The notes under the pieces: model-generated
Told to the model about the DNA's origin: nothing
Database searches by the model: none
Seen by the model: only the letters and a program-made list of their open reading frames with translations
Made by a program: the position numbers and the translations under genes
Source of the DNA: Dactylosporangium fulvum
GTDB taxonomy: Bacteria; Actinomycetota; Actinomycetes; Mycobacteriales; Micromonosporaceae
Length of the DNA: 64,000 nt
Assembly (NCBI RefSeq): GCF_025137375.1
Contig: NZ_CP073720.1
Span: forward strand, 706,501 to 770,500
Direction: 5' to 3'
Part shown: positions 52,248 through 63,753 of the stretch, piece after piece
How positions within the stretch are numbered: position 1 is the first letter of the stretch
Layout: the number at the start of each line of letters is the position of its first letter

Positions 52248-53804
52248 GTGACCGCATCGCCTCCGCCACCCATGGTCCCCGGACTGACCGGGCTCAGTGT
52301 GCTGGCCCGGGGCGGCTATGCCACCGTCTACCGGGCCGAACAGGAGTCCGTCGGGCGTGGCGTCGCGGTCAAGGTGGAGAACCGCACCCTGGAGACCGAG
52401 CGCGACCGGCGCCGGTTCCTGCGCGAGGCCCGGGCCGCCGGCCGGATGTCCAGCCACCCGCACGTCGTCGACCTGTTCGACGCCGGCGTGACCAGCGGCG
52501 GCCACCCCTATCTGATCATGGAGCTCTGCGACGGCTCCTATGCCGAGCGCATGCGCAACGCCCCGCTGAGCGTCGCCGAGGCGCGTGACGTCGGGTTCAA
52601 GATCGCCGACGCGCTGGCCGACGCGCACTCCCTCGGCGTGCTGCACCGTGACGTCAAGCCGGCCAACATCCTGTTCAGCCGGTTCGGCGAGCCGGCGCTC
52701 GCCGACTTCGGCCTGGCCATCCTCGCCGAGTGGCGCGACGTGTCGATCACACTCGACGTGCTCACCCCGGCCTATGCGCCACCGGAGACGTTCCGGCACG
52801 CCCCGCCGGCGGCGTCGGCCGACGTCTACGCGCTCTGTGCGACGCTCTATGCGCTGATGCGGGGCCGCCCACCCCGGTGGCGCGAGGATCAGATGCCCAG
52901 CCTGCTGTCGCTCGTCGACATGTTCAACGAGCACATCCCCGACCTGCCCGGCTGCCCCGACGACCTGATGGCGATCCTGCGTGCCGGCATGTCCAACGAC
53001 GAGTCGGCCCGCCCGACCGCCATCGAGCTGCGCGACCAGCTGATCGGTCTGCGACTCGAGCCGGTGCCGCAGGTTGTCGTGCCGCCGCTGGGCTCGCCAC
53101 CGATCGAGCCCGTCTACACCTCGCCGCCGTCCCCGCCGCCCGCTCCCGGCCGCCTGCTGGCCTCGCCGTTCCTGGTCGGCGCCGACCCGGAGCAGACCGT
53201 GGCCCACGGCCCCGCCGGGTCGCGCAGCGCCGCAGTGCCCGGCGACGTCCACGGCGGGACGCCGGTGGCGCCGCCGGCCGATCCCTTCGCCGGGCCCGTG
53301 GACAAGGCGCCGGTCAACCGCAGAGGGCTGGCCCTGGTCGTCACCGGCGCCGTGCTCGTCGTCGCGATGCTGGTCGCGGTCGGCATCGCCTACGGGTTGA
53401 ACCGGGACACCCCGGCGCCCACGCAGTCGCAGTCGGCGACACCCGTTCCACCGACCAGCGGGTGCGGACCAACCGCGCCGCAGACCGCCCGCTGCGCCGA
53501 CGTCGTCGAGTGCTACGACGCCGACCTGCGGCCGGTCGGCTGCGGCGGCCGGCACACCTGGGAGGTCTTCGCCTACGGAGAGCTCCAGGCCGGCAGCAAG
53601 GTCCGGAAGCGTGAGGACTCGCCGGTGGTCCGCGAGGTCTGCGCCCTGCCGACCCTGATCTCCGTCGACATCCGCGCCGCGAACTGGCAGATCGAGGTGC
53701 TCCTGCCCAGCCTGGCCGACCAGCAGGCCGGGCCCACGACGTTCCGCTGCCTGGCGGGCCGCGGCAAGAGCGCCCTCGACGGTCAGCAACTGCGCAAGAA
53801 GTAG
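52248..53804 (+). CDS. Receptor-type Ser/Thr protein kinase
   Basis: A 518-residue eukaryotic-type kinase. The kinase domain (residues 13-265) has ARGGYATVY as a Gly-rich loop variant, ATP-binding Lys42 (VAVK), catalytic Asp135 (HRDVKPAN) and DFG Asp153. A proline-rich linker (about 270-350) leads to one transmembrane helix (about 355-378) and an extracytoplasmic domain of about 130 residues with several cysteines (CGPTAPQTARCADVVEC). It has no PASTA repeats, so the ligand is unlikely to be peptidoglycan fragments. It lies 36 bp after the cyclase gene, yet with its own likely promoter. Confidence 0.9.
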   Translation: MTASPPPPMVPGLTGLSVLARGGYATVYRAEQESVGRGVAVKVENRTLETERDRRRFLREARAAGRMSSHPHVVDLFDAGVTSGGHPYLIMELCDGSYAERMRNAPLSVAEARDVGFKIADALADAHSLGVLHRDVKPANILFSRFGEPALADFGLAILAEWRDVSITLDVLTPAYAPPETFRHAPPAASADVYALCATLYALMRGRPPRWREDQMPSLLSLVDMFNEHIPDLPGCPDDLMAILRAGMSNDESARPTAIELRDQLIGLRLEPVPQVVVPPLGSPPIEPVYTSPPSPPPAPGRLLASPFLVGADPEQTVAHGPAGSRSAAVPGDVHGGTPVAPPADPFAGPVDKAPVNRRGLALVVTGAVLVVAMLVAVGIAYGLNRDTPAPTQSQSATPVPPTSGCGPTAPQTARCADVVECYDADLRPVGCGGRHTWEVFAYGELQAGSKVRKREDSPVVREVCALPTLISVDIRAANWQIEVLLPSLADQQAGPTTFRCLAGRGKSALDGQQLRKK

Positions 53805-53811
53805 CCCGGGG

Positions 53812-54972
53812 TCAGTAGGACTTCTCCTGGCCCAGCAGGTGCTGCGCCACGAAGTTGAGGATCATCTCCCGCGACACCGGCGCGATGCGGCCGGCCCGGA
53901 CCGCGCCGAGCAGTGTCGCCACGCCGTATTCGGTGGTCATGCCGTTGCCGCCCAGCGCCTGGATCGCGGTGTCCACGGCCAGCGCCGCCGCGTCCGCCGC
54001 CGCGTACTTCGCCATGTTCGCCGCCACACCCGCCTCGAGGTCGCGGCCGGCGTCGTAGAGGGCGGCCGCCTTCGCCACCATCAGCCGGGCCAGCTCCACC
54101 TGGATGTGGGCGTGCGCGAGCGGGTGAGCGACGCCCTGATGGCTGCCGACCGGCCGGCCCCACACCGAACGGGTCGCGGTGTATGCCGAGGCGCGCTCCA
54201 GCGCGTACCGCGCGATGCCGCACCCCATCGCGGCCACCGTGATGCGCTCCGGGTTCAGGCCGGAGAACAGCGCCGGCAGTCCCGCCTCGACGTCGCCGCC
54301 GATGAGCGCGCCGGCCGGCACCCGCACGTCGTCGAGGAACAGCAGGAACTGGTTCTCCGGGGAGACGATCTCCATGTCCAGCTTCGACGCTGTCAGGCCG
54401 GGCGCGTCCGTGGGCACGAGGAACAGGGCCGGCTTGAGCTTGCCGGTCCGCGCGTCCTCCAGGCGGGCGACCACGACGATCTGGGCGCACTCGTCGACAC
54501 CCGAGATGTAGACCTTGCGGCCGTTGAGGACGTAGCCGTCGTCGGTCCGGCGGGCCACGGTCGCGAGCTTGTGGAAGTTGGAGCCCGCGTCCGGCTCGGT
54601 GATCGCGAAGCACACCTTCAGCGAGCCGTCGGCGAACCCGGGCAGCAGCGACGCACGCTGGTCGGGGGTGCCGTGGCGGTTCACGATCGTCGCGGCGATC
54701 GCGGGGGAGACCACCAGCAACAGCAGCGGAGCGCCGGCGGCGGCCAGCTCCTCGCAGACGATCGCGAGTTCGGTGATGCCGCCGCCACCGCCGCCGAACT
54801 CCTCCGGCACGCTGACGCCGAGGTAGCCCAGCCGGCCGGCCTCCTCCCACAACTCGTCGGAGTGCTCGCCGGCCTTGGCCTTGCGCACGAAGTACTCGTG
54901 GCCGTACCGCTTGCCGAGTTTGGCCACGGCGTCGCGGAGGTCCTGTTGTTCGGGGGTGAGATCGAAGTCCAT
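53812..54972 (-). CDS. Acyl-CoA dehydrogenase, variant active site
   Basis: A 386-residue FAD enzyme that introduces a double bond into an acyl-CoA. FAD and substrate segments are intact: CFAITEPDAGSNF, DGYVLNGRKVYISG, and QALGGNGMTTEYGVATLLGAVRAGRI. The usual catalytic-base motif YEGTSEI is replaced by IAPVSREM, so the general base must be another Glu; some subfamilies (isovaleryl-type, FadE-type) place it elsewhere. Last gene of the seven-gene operon, 15 bp after the carboxylase alpha gene. It overlaps nothing; the kinase gene converges 7 bp away. Confidence 0.9.
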   Translation of the reverse strand: MDFDLTPEQQDLRDAVAKLGKRYGHEYFVRKAKAGEHSDELWEEAGRLGYLGVSVPEEFGGGGGGITELAIVCEELAAAGAPLLLLVVSPAIAATIVNRHGTPDQRASLLPGFADGSLKVCFAITEPDAGSNFHKLATVARRTDDGYVLNGRKVYISGVDECAQIVVVARLEDARTGKLKPALFLVPTDAPGLTASKLDMEIVSPENQFLLFLDDVRVPAGALIGGDVEAGLPALFSGLNPERITVAAMGCGIARYALERASAYTATRSVWGRPVGSHQGVAHPLAHAHIQVELARLMVAKAAALYDAGRDLEAGVAANMAKYAAADAAALAVDTAIQALGGNGMTTEYGVATLLGAVRAGRIAPVSREMILNFVAQHLLGQEKSY

Positions 54973-54987
54973 GAGGGGAGGACCTTT

Positions 54988-57009
54988 CTATGGAGGCGTC
55001 AGTACCGCCAGCAGGGCACCCGACTCGACCTGCGAGCCGGCCGCGACCCGCAGGTCGCTGATGACGCCGTCGGTGGGGGCGTGCACGGGGTGTTCGAGCT
55101 TCATCGCCTCCACGGTCAGCAGCAGCTCGCCGGCGGCGACCCGCTGACCGGGCGCGACGAGGACGCGGCCGACCGCGCCGGGCAGCGGCGCGATCAGGGA
55201 GCCTTCGGGCTGCTCGGCGCCGGGCAGCGGGTACCGCGGCAGTTCGGTCAGCGTCACCGAGCCCTCGGGGCTGTCGACGAACGACACCCCGTCGACCTCG
55301 TGCACCCCGAACTGGAGCCGGACCCCGGCGACGTCGAGCACGACCCGGTCGCCGGTCGCGGAGAGGATCGCCACCGGTGGGTGGTCGGGCGCGCCCGCGG
55401 GGTCGAGGGCGGCGCCGGGGAGCCCGATGTCCTCGGGGTCGATCCGGCGGACCGCCCAGGCGGCGAGGTCGTTGGACCGGTCCAGCCGGTAGCCCACCTC
55501 GATCGTGCCGGTCGGCCCCTCGTACACCACCGTTTGCAGCACGCTGGGAACGTTGCGCCAGCCGGACGGCAGGCCGGGCAGGAGGGCGCTCTTGGCCCGC
55601 CGGGCGGCGCCGGCCAGCGCGGCCGCGAGGCACGACAGCCGGACCGCGTCGACCGACGAGAGCAGCGGCGCGAAGACCTCGGGGTGGCGGTCCAGGAAGG
55701 CGGTGTCGGTGCCGCCGGACAGGAACGCGGCGTGCCGCAGCACCCGCACCAGCAGGTCGCGATTGGTCGTCACGCCGTGGATCCGGGCCCGCGCGAGCGC
55801 GTTGGAGAGCATGCGTGCCGCCTCGGCCCGTGTCGGCGCCCAGGCGATCACCTTGGCGAGCATCGGGTCGTAGTGCACGCCGATGACCGAGCCGTCGGCG
55901 ACACCCGAGTCGAGCCGCAGGCCGGGCGTCGGCATCGGGCCGAAGGTGTGGCCCACGCCCGGCACGTCGAAGCGGTGCAGGGTGCCGGTCGACGGCATCC
56001 ACGCGTACGCCGGATCCTCAGCGTAGAGGCGTACCTCGATCGCGTGGCCCCGCAGCGGCGGCGGGCCGCTGAACGGCAGCGTCGCGCCCTCGGCGACGGC
56101 GAGCTGCAGTCGCACGATGTCGACGCCGACCACGCACTCGGTGACCGGGTGCTCGACCTGCAGGCGGGTGTTCATCTCCAGGAAGAAGAACTCGCCGGAC
56201 GGCGCGAGCAGGAACTCGACCGTGCCGGCGCCGACATAGGAGACCGCCCGGGCGGCCGCGATCGCCGCCTCGCAGAGCTTCTCGCGCAGCTGCGCGTCGA
56301 CCGCCGGGGACGGCGTCTCTTCGACGATCTTCTGGTGGCGGCGCTGGATCGAGCACTCGCGCTCGCCCAGAGGCACGACGTTGCCGTGCGAGTCCGCCAT
56401 GATCTGGACCTCGATGTGGCGGGCGCGTTCGACGTACCGCTCGCAGAAGACGGTCCCGTCCCCGAACGCCGACGCAGCCTCACGACGGGCCGCGGCCACC
56501 GCCTCGGCCAGCGTCTCGCGGTCGCGGACCACCCGCATACCCCGGCCACCGCCGCCCGCGGACGCCTTGACCAGCACGGGGAACGTGTCGACCTGCTCGG
56601 GCTCGACCGCGGTCGGCAGCATCGGCACGCCCGCCTCGGCCAGCAGCGCCTTCGCCTCCAGCTTCGAGCCCATCATCGCGATGGCCTTCGGCGACGGCCC
56701 GACCCAGGTCAGCCCGGCGTCGATCACGGCGCGGGCGAAGTCGGCGTTCTCCGACAGGAAGCCGTAGCCGGGGTGGACCGCGTCGGCGCCGCACTTGCGG
56801 GCGGCCGCGATGAGCAGGTCGCCGCGCAGGTACGTCGCGCTCGGCGCGCTGCCGGGCAGGTGTACGGCGTAGTCGGCCTCGGCGACGTGCGGCGAGTCGG
56901 CATCCGCGTCGGAGTAGACGGCGACGGTCTCGACACCCATGGCGCGGCAGGTGGCGAACACCCGGCGTGCGATCTCGCCGCGGTTGGCGACAAGCAGCCT
57001 GCGAATCAC
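54988..57009 (-). CDS. Acyl-CoA carboxylase alpha subunit (biotin carboxylase + BCCP)
   Basis: A 673-residue biotin-dependent subunit. The biotin carboxylase domain (residues 1-450) has the ATP-grasp loop ASAGGGGRGMRVV, catalytic EMNTRLQVEHPVTE and KIVEETPSP; a linker (about 450-590) precedes the biotin carboxyl carrier domain with the biotin-lysine in VEAMKLEHP. It carboxylates biotin with bicarbonate and ATP. Its beta partner is encoded 9 bp upstream. The MKL variant rather than MKM is common in methylcrotonyl- and geranyl-CoA carboxylases, which fits the operon. Confidence 0.93.
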   Translation of the reverse strand: MIRRLLVANRGEIARRVFATCRAMGVETVAVYSDADADSPHVAEADYAVHLPGSAPSATYLRGDLLIAAARKCGADAVHPGYGFLSENADFARAVIDAGLTWVGPSPKAIAMMGSKLEAKALLAEAGVPMLPTAVEPEQVDTFPVLVKASAGGGGRGMRVVRDRETLAEAVAAARREAASAFGDGTVFCERYVERARHIEVQIMADSHGNVVPLGERECSIQRRHQKIVEETPSPAVDAQLREKLCEAAIAAARAVSYVGAGTVEFLLAPSGEFFFLEMNTRLQVEHPVTECVVGVDIVRLQLAVAEGATLPFSGPPPLRGHAIEVRLYAEDPAYAWMPSTGTLHRFDVPGVGHTFGPMPTPGLRLDSGVADGSVIGVHYDPMLAKVIAWAPTRAEAARMLSNALARARIHGVTTNRDLLVRVLRHAAFLSGGTDTAFLDRHPEVFAPLLSSVDAVRLSCLAAALAGAARRAKSALLPGLPSGWRNVPSVLQTVVYEGPTGTIEVGYRLDRSNDLAAWAVRRIDPEDIGLPGAALDPAGAPDHPPVAILSATGDRVVLDVAGVRLQFGVHEVDGVSFVDSPEGSVTLTELPRYPLPGAEQPEGSLIAPLPGAVGRVLVAPGQRVAAGELLLTVEAMKLEHPVHAPTDGVISDLRVAAGSQVESGALLAVLTPP

Positions 57010-57018
57010 GTTGTACCC

Positions 57019-58596
57019 CTAGTGTCGGAAGACGCCGAAGTGTGCCGGATCGCCGGCGCCGACGAGCGCCAGGCACATGCCGAGAACGGTGCGGGTGTCG
57101 CGGGGGTCGATCACGCCGTCGTCGTAGAGGCGGCCCGACAGGAACAGCGCCGCCGACTCCTGCTCGACCTTGTGCTCGACCATGAACCGCATCGTGCGGT
57201 CCTGCTCCTCGTCGTACGCGTGGCCCTTGGCCTCGGCGGCCTGCCGGGCCACGATCGACAGCACGCCGGCCAGCTGCTGCGGGCCCATCACCGCGGACTT
57301 GGCGTTGGGCCAGGTGAACAGGAACCGGGGCTCGAAGGCCCGCCCGCACATGCCGTAGTTGCCCGCGCCGTAGGAGGCGCCGATGTTGACCGTCAGATGC
57401 GGGACCCGCGAGTTGGCCACCGCGTTGATCATCAACGCGCCGTGCTTGATGATGCCGCCCTGCTCGTACTCGCTGCCGACCATGTAGCCGGTCGTGTTCT
57501 GCAGGAACAGCAACGGGGTCCCGCTCGCGTTCGCGAGCTGGATGAACTGCGCGGCCTTCTGCGCCTCCTGCGAGAACAGCACGCCGCGGACGTTGGCCAG
57601 CACGCCGACGCGGTGGCCGTGGATCGCTCCCCAGCCGGTGCACAGCGCGGTGCCGTAGGCCGGCTTGAACTCGTCGAACTCGCTGCCGTCGAGGATCCGC
57701 GCGAGGATCTCGCGGGGGTCGAACGGCACGCGCAGGTCCGCGGACGGGATGCCGAGGAGGTCGTCGACGTCGAACTTCGGCTCGGACCCGTATGTGCGGT
57801 TGGTGAACGGGGCGAAGTTCCGGATGCAGGAGCGGGCGAGCCGCAGCGCGTCCCGTTCGTCCTCGGCCACGAAGTCCGCGAGGCCGGAGCGGGTGGCGTG
57901 CATGACCGCGCCGCCGAGCGTCTCGTCGTCGACCGTCTCGCCGGTCGCCATCTTCACCAGCGGCGGCCCGGCCAGGAACACCTTGGCCCGGTCGCGCACG
58001 AAGATCGTGTAGTCGGACATGCCGGGGACATAGGCGCCGCCCGCCGTCGCGTTGCCGAAGACCACGGCGACCGTCGGGATCCGCGCCGCCGAGAGCCGGG
58101 TCAGGTCGCGGAACGCCGCGCCGCCCGGGATGAAGATCTCCGCCTGCTGGGGCAGGTCGGCGCCGCCGGACTCGACCAGGTTGACCATGGGGAGCCGGTT
58201 CTCGCGGGCGATCTGGTGGGCCCGCTGGGTCTTCTTCAGGGAGTACGGGTTGACGGCGCCGCCACGAACCGTCGGGTCGTTGGCGACGATGACACACGGC
58301 ACGCCCTCGACGATGCCGATGCCGGTCACCACGCTCGCCCCGACCGGGTAGTCGGTGCCCCACGCCGCGACCGGGCACAGCTCCAGGAACGGCGCGTCCC
58401 GGTCGACCAGGAGCTCGATGCGCTCCCGGGGCAGGAGTTTGCCGCGCGCGTGATGGCGGGTCACGTACTTCTCGCCACCGCCGCCGCGCGCCTGCCGCAG
58501 GGCCGACTCCAGCTCGGTCAGCCGCTCGAGTATGGCCTCGCGGTTCTCCCGGTAGACCGGTCCCCGTGGGTCGAGGTTGCTCGTCAGGATCGGCAT
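57019..58596 (-). CDS. Acyl-CoA carboxylase beta subunit (carboxyltransferase)
   Basis: A 525-residue carboxyltransferase that moves the carboxyl group from biotin to an acyl-CoA. The two crotonase-like halves show RGKLLPRERIELLVD, GGSA-type oxyanion loops (GGAAFRDLTRLSA) and FGNATAGGAYVPGMSDY. The sequence is close to methylcrotonyl/geranyl-CoA carboxylases (AtuC/LiuB) by overall pattern; without alignment I cannot separate the two. It lies between an acyl-CoA dehydrogenase gene and the alpha subunit in the operon, with 3- and 9-bp gaps. Confidence 0.92.
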   Translation of the reverse strand: MPILTSNLDPRGPVYRENREAILERLTELESALRQARGGGGEKYVTRHHARGKLLPRERIELLVDRDAPFLELCPVAAWGTDYPVGASVVTGIGIVEGVPCVIVANDPTVRGGAVNPYSLKKTQRAHQIARENRLPMVNLVESGGADLPQQAEIFIPGGAAFRDLTRLSAARIPTVAVVFGNATAGGAYVPGMSDYTIFVRDRAKVFLAGPPLVKMATGETVDDETLGGAVMHATRSGLADFVAEDERDALRLARSCIRNFAPFTNRTYGSEPKFDVDDLLGIPSADLRVPFDPREILARILDGSEFDEFKPAYGTALCTGWGAIHGHRVGVLANVRGVLFSQEAQKAAQFIQLANASGTPLLFLQNTTGYMVGSEYEQGGIIKHGALMINAVANSRVPHLTVNIGASYGAGNYGMCGRAFEPRFLFTWPNAKSAVMGPQQLAGVLSIVARQAAEAKGHAYDEEQDRTMRFMVEHKVEQESAALFLSGRLYDDGVIDPRDTRTVLGMCLALVGAGDPAHFGVFRH

Positions 58597-58599
58597 GCC

Positions 58600-59705
58600 T
58601 CAGACCCCCAACTGCTTCGCGATGATCTCGTTCATGATCTCCGTGGTCCCGCCCCCGATGCCCAGGATGCGGGCGTCGCGATAGTGACGCTCGACCTCGG
58701 CGTCGCGCAGGTAGCCGAGGCCGCCGTGCAGTTGCACGGCCTGGTCGACGACGTGGTCGCAGGCCAGTACGGCGGTGTTCTTCGCCATCGCCACCTGCGT
58801 AACGAGTCGCTCGCCGCTTGCGACACGCTGGGCGACGTGCCGGACGTACGTGCGGGCGGTGTCGACCTGCCGCGCCATCTCGGCGAGCCGGTGCCGGACC
58901 AGCTGGCGGCCGGCGAGGGGCCGGCCGAACGTGTGCCGGTCGCGGACCCAGGCGAGTGTGAGGTCGAGGCAGCGCTGCGCGGTGGCGTACGCCTGCACCG
59001 CCAACGAGATCCGCTCGGTGGCGAAGTGGGTCATCAGCTCGGCGAACCCGCCGACGCGGTGGCTCACCGGCACGCGGACGTCCACGTAGGACAGTTCCGC
59101 GGTGTCGGAGCAGTGCCACCCCATCTTGTCCAACGTTCGGGTGACGGTGAACCCGCCGTCGACGACAAGCAGCGCGAAGCCGTCACCGGTCTGCACGGCC
59201 GTGGTCGCGAAGTCGGCCCGGGCGCCGCTGGTGATGAACGTCTTCGTACCGTTCACGACGTAGTGGTCACCGTCGGTCGTCGCCTTGGTGCGGATGCCCG
59301 CCACGTCGGAGCCGCCGTCTGGCTCGGTGATCGCCAGGCAGCCGATCTTCTCGCCGGCGAGGGTCGGCCGCACGTACCGGTCGATGAGGTCCGCGTTGCC
59401 GCTGCCGACGATGTGCGGGAGCGCGATGCCGTGCGTGAACAGCGCCGCGACCAGCCCCGACGACCCGCCGGCCTGAATCAGCTCCTCGGTGATCACGACG
59501 GTGTCGATCAGGTCGCCGCCGGATCCGCCGACCTCCTCGGGAAAGCCGACGCCGAGCAGCCCGACCTGTGCGGCCTTGCGGTGCAGCTCGCGCGGCACCT
59601 CCCCGGCGTCCTCCCACGCCCGCAGCTGCGGCAGGACCTCCTTGGTGACGAACGCGCGGGTCAGCTCGCGCAGTCGCCGGCGCTCCTCCGTCACGAACAA
59701 ATCCG

Positions 59706-59709
<4 letters not shown>
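58600..59709 (-). CDS. Acyl-CoA dehydrogenase
   Basis: A 369-residue acyl-CoA dehydrogenase with a normal active-site region: CLAITEPDGGSDVAGIRT, VVNGTKTFITSG, and the C-terminal RILGIGGGTTEIMNEIIAKQLG in which GGGTTE is the form found in isovaleryl- and citronellyl-CoA dehydrogenases. It overlaps the upstream AtuA-like gene by 4 bp and precedes the carboxylase beta gene by 3 bp. Together with the carboxylase it suggests oxidation of a branched acyl-CoA followed by carboxylation of the resulting enoyl-CoA. Confidence 0.92.
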
Positions 59710-61375
<1,666 letters not shown>

Positions 61376-61379
<4 letters not shown>

Positions 61380-62197
61380 CGCGCGGTCGCCTCCCCTTTC
61401 TGGGGCTCGCGCTTCTGCCCGGGCGGTCCGGCGAACGCCTGCGCCAGGGTCAGCCATTCCCCGGCCTCGTCCCCGGCGGCCTGGAGCGCGAGGTCGGCGG
61501 GGTTGCGGCGCTGGGTGACCAGCAGGCAGAAGTCGAGCACCGGGCCGGCGATGCGGTTCGGGGCGCCCTCGGGACCGTACGTCCACAGTGCCCCGTCCAC
61601 CGTGGACAGCTCCACGCGGAACGGCTGCACCGGCGCGGGCCGGCCGTGGCTGGTGAAGCTGTGGCCGATGGTGCGGAAGCCGAGATGGGCCACGTGCCGC
61701 AGCCGGTCGGTCGGCAGGCGGTGGGCCCGGGCGAGCTCACTCTCGCCGGCGAACGTGTCGGCGATGTCCTGGCCGTGCGCCCAGGTCTCCATCATCCGGC
61801 CGGTGGCGCTGGACAGCGGCGACATGGCGGTGCCGAACCAGGGCAGCTTGCCGCCCGGCGGCACGGCGGCGAGCGCCGCGGCGAGCGCCGCCCGGCCCTC
61901 GCGCCACCGGTGCAGCAGCTCGTCGGGCGGGGCGAGCCCTTCGGCCGCCGCCCGGTCCACGAAGCCGTACGGGTCGTCGAGGGTCGTGCTCAACCGCTCC
62001 AGGAACTCCTGCGGATTCGTCGCCGCGCGGGTCGCGACCGAGTCGGTCCAGTGCAGGTGCGAGATCTGGTGGGCGACGGTCCAGCCGGGCGCCGGGGTCG
62101 GGCGGCTCCAGTCCTCGGTCGGCAGGGAGCTGACCAGCCGGTCCAGTGCCTCGGACTCGTCGTGCAGATCCGCCAGTACCTCGGACAGCGCCACCAT
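61376..62197 (-). CDS. TIGR03084-like metal-binding (DinB/maleylpyruvate isomerase-type) protein
   Basis: A 273-residue protein of the DinB-like fold: WTVAHQISHLHWTD places the first metal histidine in helix 2, with a later METWAHGQDIADTF supplying the others. The pattern PPGGKLPWFGTAMSPLSSATGRMMETWAHG is typical of the TIGR03084 group, whose reaction is unknown but which travels with acyl-CoA degradation genes. The start ATG 62197 is preceded by GAGGGG. The gene is the second of the seven-gene operon, 14 bp after the TetR gene. Confidence 0.85.
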
Positions 62198-62211
62198 GCG
62201 CGTCCCCTCCC

Positions 62212-62808
62212 TCAGATGATCGTGATGAGCTGTTGCTTCCAGGCGGCCAGCAGTTGGGCGCGGCGCGGACCGTCGTCGGTGAGCAGGTTGGCCACGCCGA
62301 GCCCGCGGAGCAGGTCGAGCGTGGCCTGCACCCCCTCGCGGACACCCGGCTTCGACTCGTCGGCGCCGAGCACGTCGACGGTGAGCCGGTGCATCTCCCG
62401 CCCGACGCGGGCCTCCAGCGGCACCAGCGCGTCGCGCAGCTCGGGGTCGGTGCGGGCGGCGACCCACACTTCCAGGGCGGCGACGAAGAGCGGGCCGGTG
62501 AACGCGTTCGCCAGCAGGTCGAGCACCTTGTCGACGCGCTCGTGGAGGTCACCGGTGAGCGTCGCGGCCTCGGTGCGGATCTCGTCGGCGCGCCGCTCGG
62601 CGAGGTGCTGCACGGCGGCGAGCACAAGGGCCGCCCGGGTGGGGTAGTGGTGCAGTTGGGCGCCGCGGGAGACGCCGGCCCGCTCGGCGATGACGGTGGT
62701 CGTGGCGCCGGACCAGCCGTAGCGGAACAGGCAGTCGACGGTGGCCTCAAGCAGGCGCTGCTGGGTGGCGCGGCTGCGCTCCTGCTGCGGCTCCCGGACG
62801 GCGGTCAT
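62212..62808 (-). CDS. TetR-family regulator of the acyl-CoA operon
   Basis: A 198-residue regulator. The helix-turn-helix is ATVDCLFRYGWSGATTTVIAERAGVSRGAQLHHYPTRAAL (quoted in parts: TTTVIAERAGVSRGAQLHHY). The C-terminal helical domain should bind an acyl-CoA or related effector. As the first gene of the operon it would be autoregulated. I use ATG 62808 rather than the TTG at 62832. An inverted repeat CAGTC-AA-GACTG lies 31 bp upstream. Confidence 0.9.
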   Translation of the reverse strand: MTAVREPQQERSRATQQRLLEATVDCLFRYGWSGATTTVIAERAGVSRGAQLHHYPTRAALVLAAVQHLAERRADEIRTEAATLTGDLHERVDKVLDLLANAFTGPLFVAALEVWVAARTDPELRDALVPLEARVGREMHRLTVDVLGADESKPGVREGVQATLDLLRGLGVANLLTDDGPRRAQLLAAWKQQLITII

Positions 62809-62838
62809 GTGCTCAAGCTTGCGCTCGGGCAAAACAAA

Positions 62839-62850
62839 CAGTCAAGACTG
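62839..62850. promoter_or_regulatory. Probable operator of the TetR-led operon
   Basis: CAGTC-AA-GACTG, a perfect inverted repeat, and on the minus strand it contains TTGACT that could be the operon's -35. Repression by the encoded TetR is inferred. Confidence 0.55.
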
Positions 62851-63075
62851 ACTTTTTTGTGGGTACAAGCTGAGCCGTCCTGTCGGACAGCTCAAGGCTT
62901 GGGGTGTTTTCGGGGGTGATGACGGGGATTCCGAGCGCGGCGGGGACGAGCTCGGATCTCTACTGCTCAGGTGGTTCGTGCTCGGTTCTTCGCCGCTCGA
63001 CCGGTTCGTCACCGTTCAGACGGTTCGTGCCTTTCCTCGGGTGTTGTTCTCCCGGCTTTGCTCTCGACCCTCCGG

Positions 63076-63753
63076 TCAGACACGCGCGCGGCGGGCGAGG
63101 CGCTCCGGGTCCATGATGATCACGCTCTTGCCGTCGAGGCGCAGCCAGCCGCGCGAGGCGAAGTCGGCGAGGGCCTTGTTGACCGTCTCGCGCGACGCAC
63201 CCACGAGCTGGGCCATCTCCTCCTGGGTCAGGTCGTGGTTGACCCGCAGGACCCCGCCGTCGCGGGTCCCGAAGCGGCCCGCCATCTGCAGCAGCGTCTT
63301 GGCCACCCGGCCCGGGACGTCCGTGAAGATCAGGTCGGCCAGGGCGTCGTTGGTGCGGCGCAGCCGGCGGGCCAGCACACGCAGCAACTGCTCGGCGATC
63401 TCCGGACGGTTGGTCAGCCAGGGGCGCAGCGCCTGCTTGCGCAGCCGGGCAAGCCTGGTGTCGAGCACCGCCGTGGCGGTGGCCGTGCGCGGACCCGGGT
63501 CGAAGAGCGAGAGCTCGCCGACCATGTCGCTGGGACCCATCACGGCAATGAGGTTCTGCCGGCCGTCCGCCGCCCGGCGCCCCACTTTGATCTTGCCGGA
63601 CAGCACGATGTACAGGCTGTCACCCGGCTCGCCCTCGCTGAACACGATTTCGCCCTTGCGAACGTCGATCGTTTCCATCTCTTTGGCGAGGGATTCCGCA
63701 GCTTCGGGCTCGACTCCCTGGAAAATTCCGCTGCGCGCCAGTACCTCGTCCAT
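63076..63753 (-). CDS. crp: cAMP receptor protein (Crp)
   Basis: A 225-residue Crp/Fnr-family regulator closely resembling Rv3676: [56 protein letters not shown] with the cAMP-phosphate-binding Glu and Arg, and the DNA-recognition helix [22 protein letters not shown]. All residues of the cAMP pocket visible in mycobacterial Crp appear conserved. I choose the ATG at 63753, which begins the conserved sequence and has GAGGTGG upstream; the frame extends 16 codons further. In the window it is the obvious target of cAMP from the cyclase at 48.6-52.2 kb. Confidence 0.95.
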   Translation of the reverse strand: MDEVLARSGIFQGVEPEAAESLAKEMETIDVRKGEIVFSEGEPGDSLYIVLSGKIKVGRRAADGRQNLIAVMGPSDMVGELSLFDPGPRTATATAVLDTRLARLRKQALRPWLTNRPEIAEQLLRVLARRLRRTNDALADLIFTDVPGRVAKTLLQMAGRFGTRDGGVLRVNHDLTQEEMAQLVGASRETVNKALADFASRGWLRLDGKSVIIMDPERLARRARV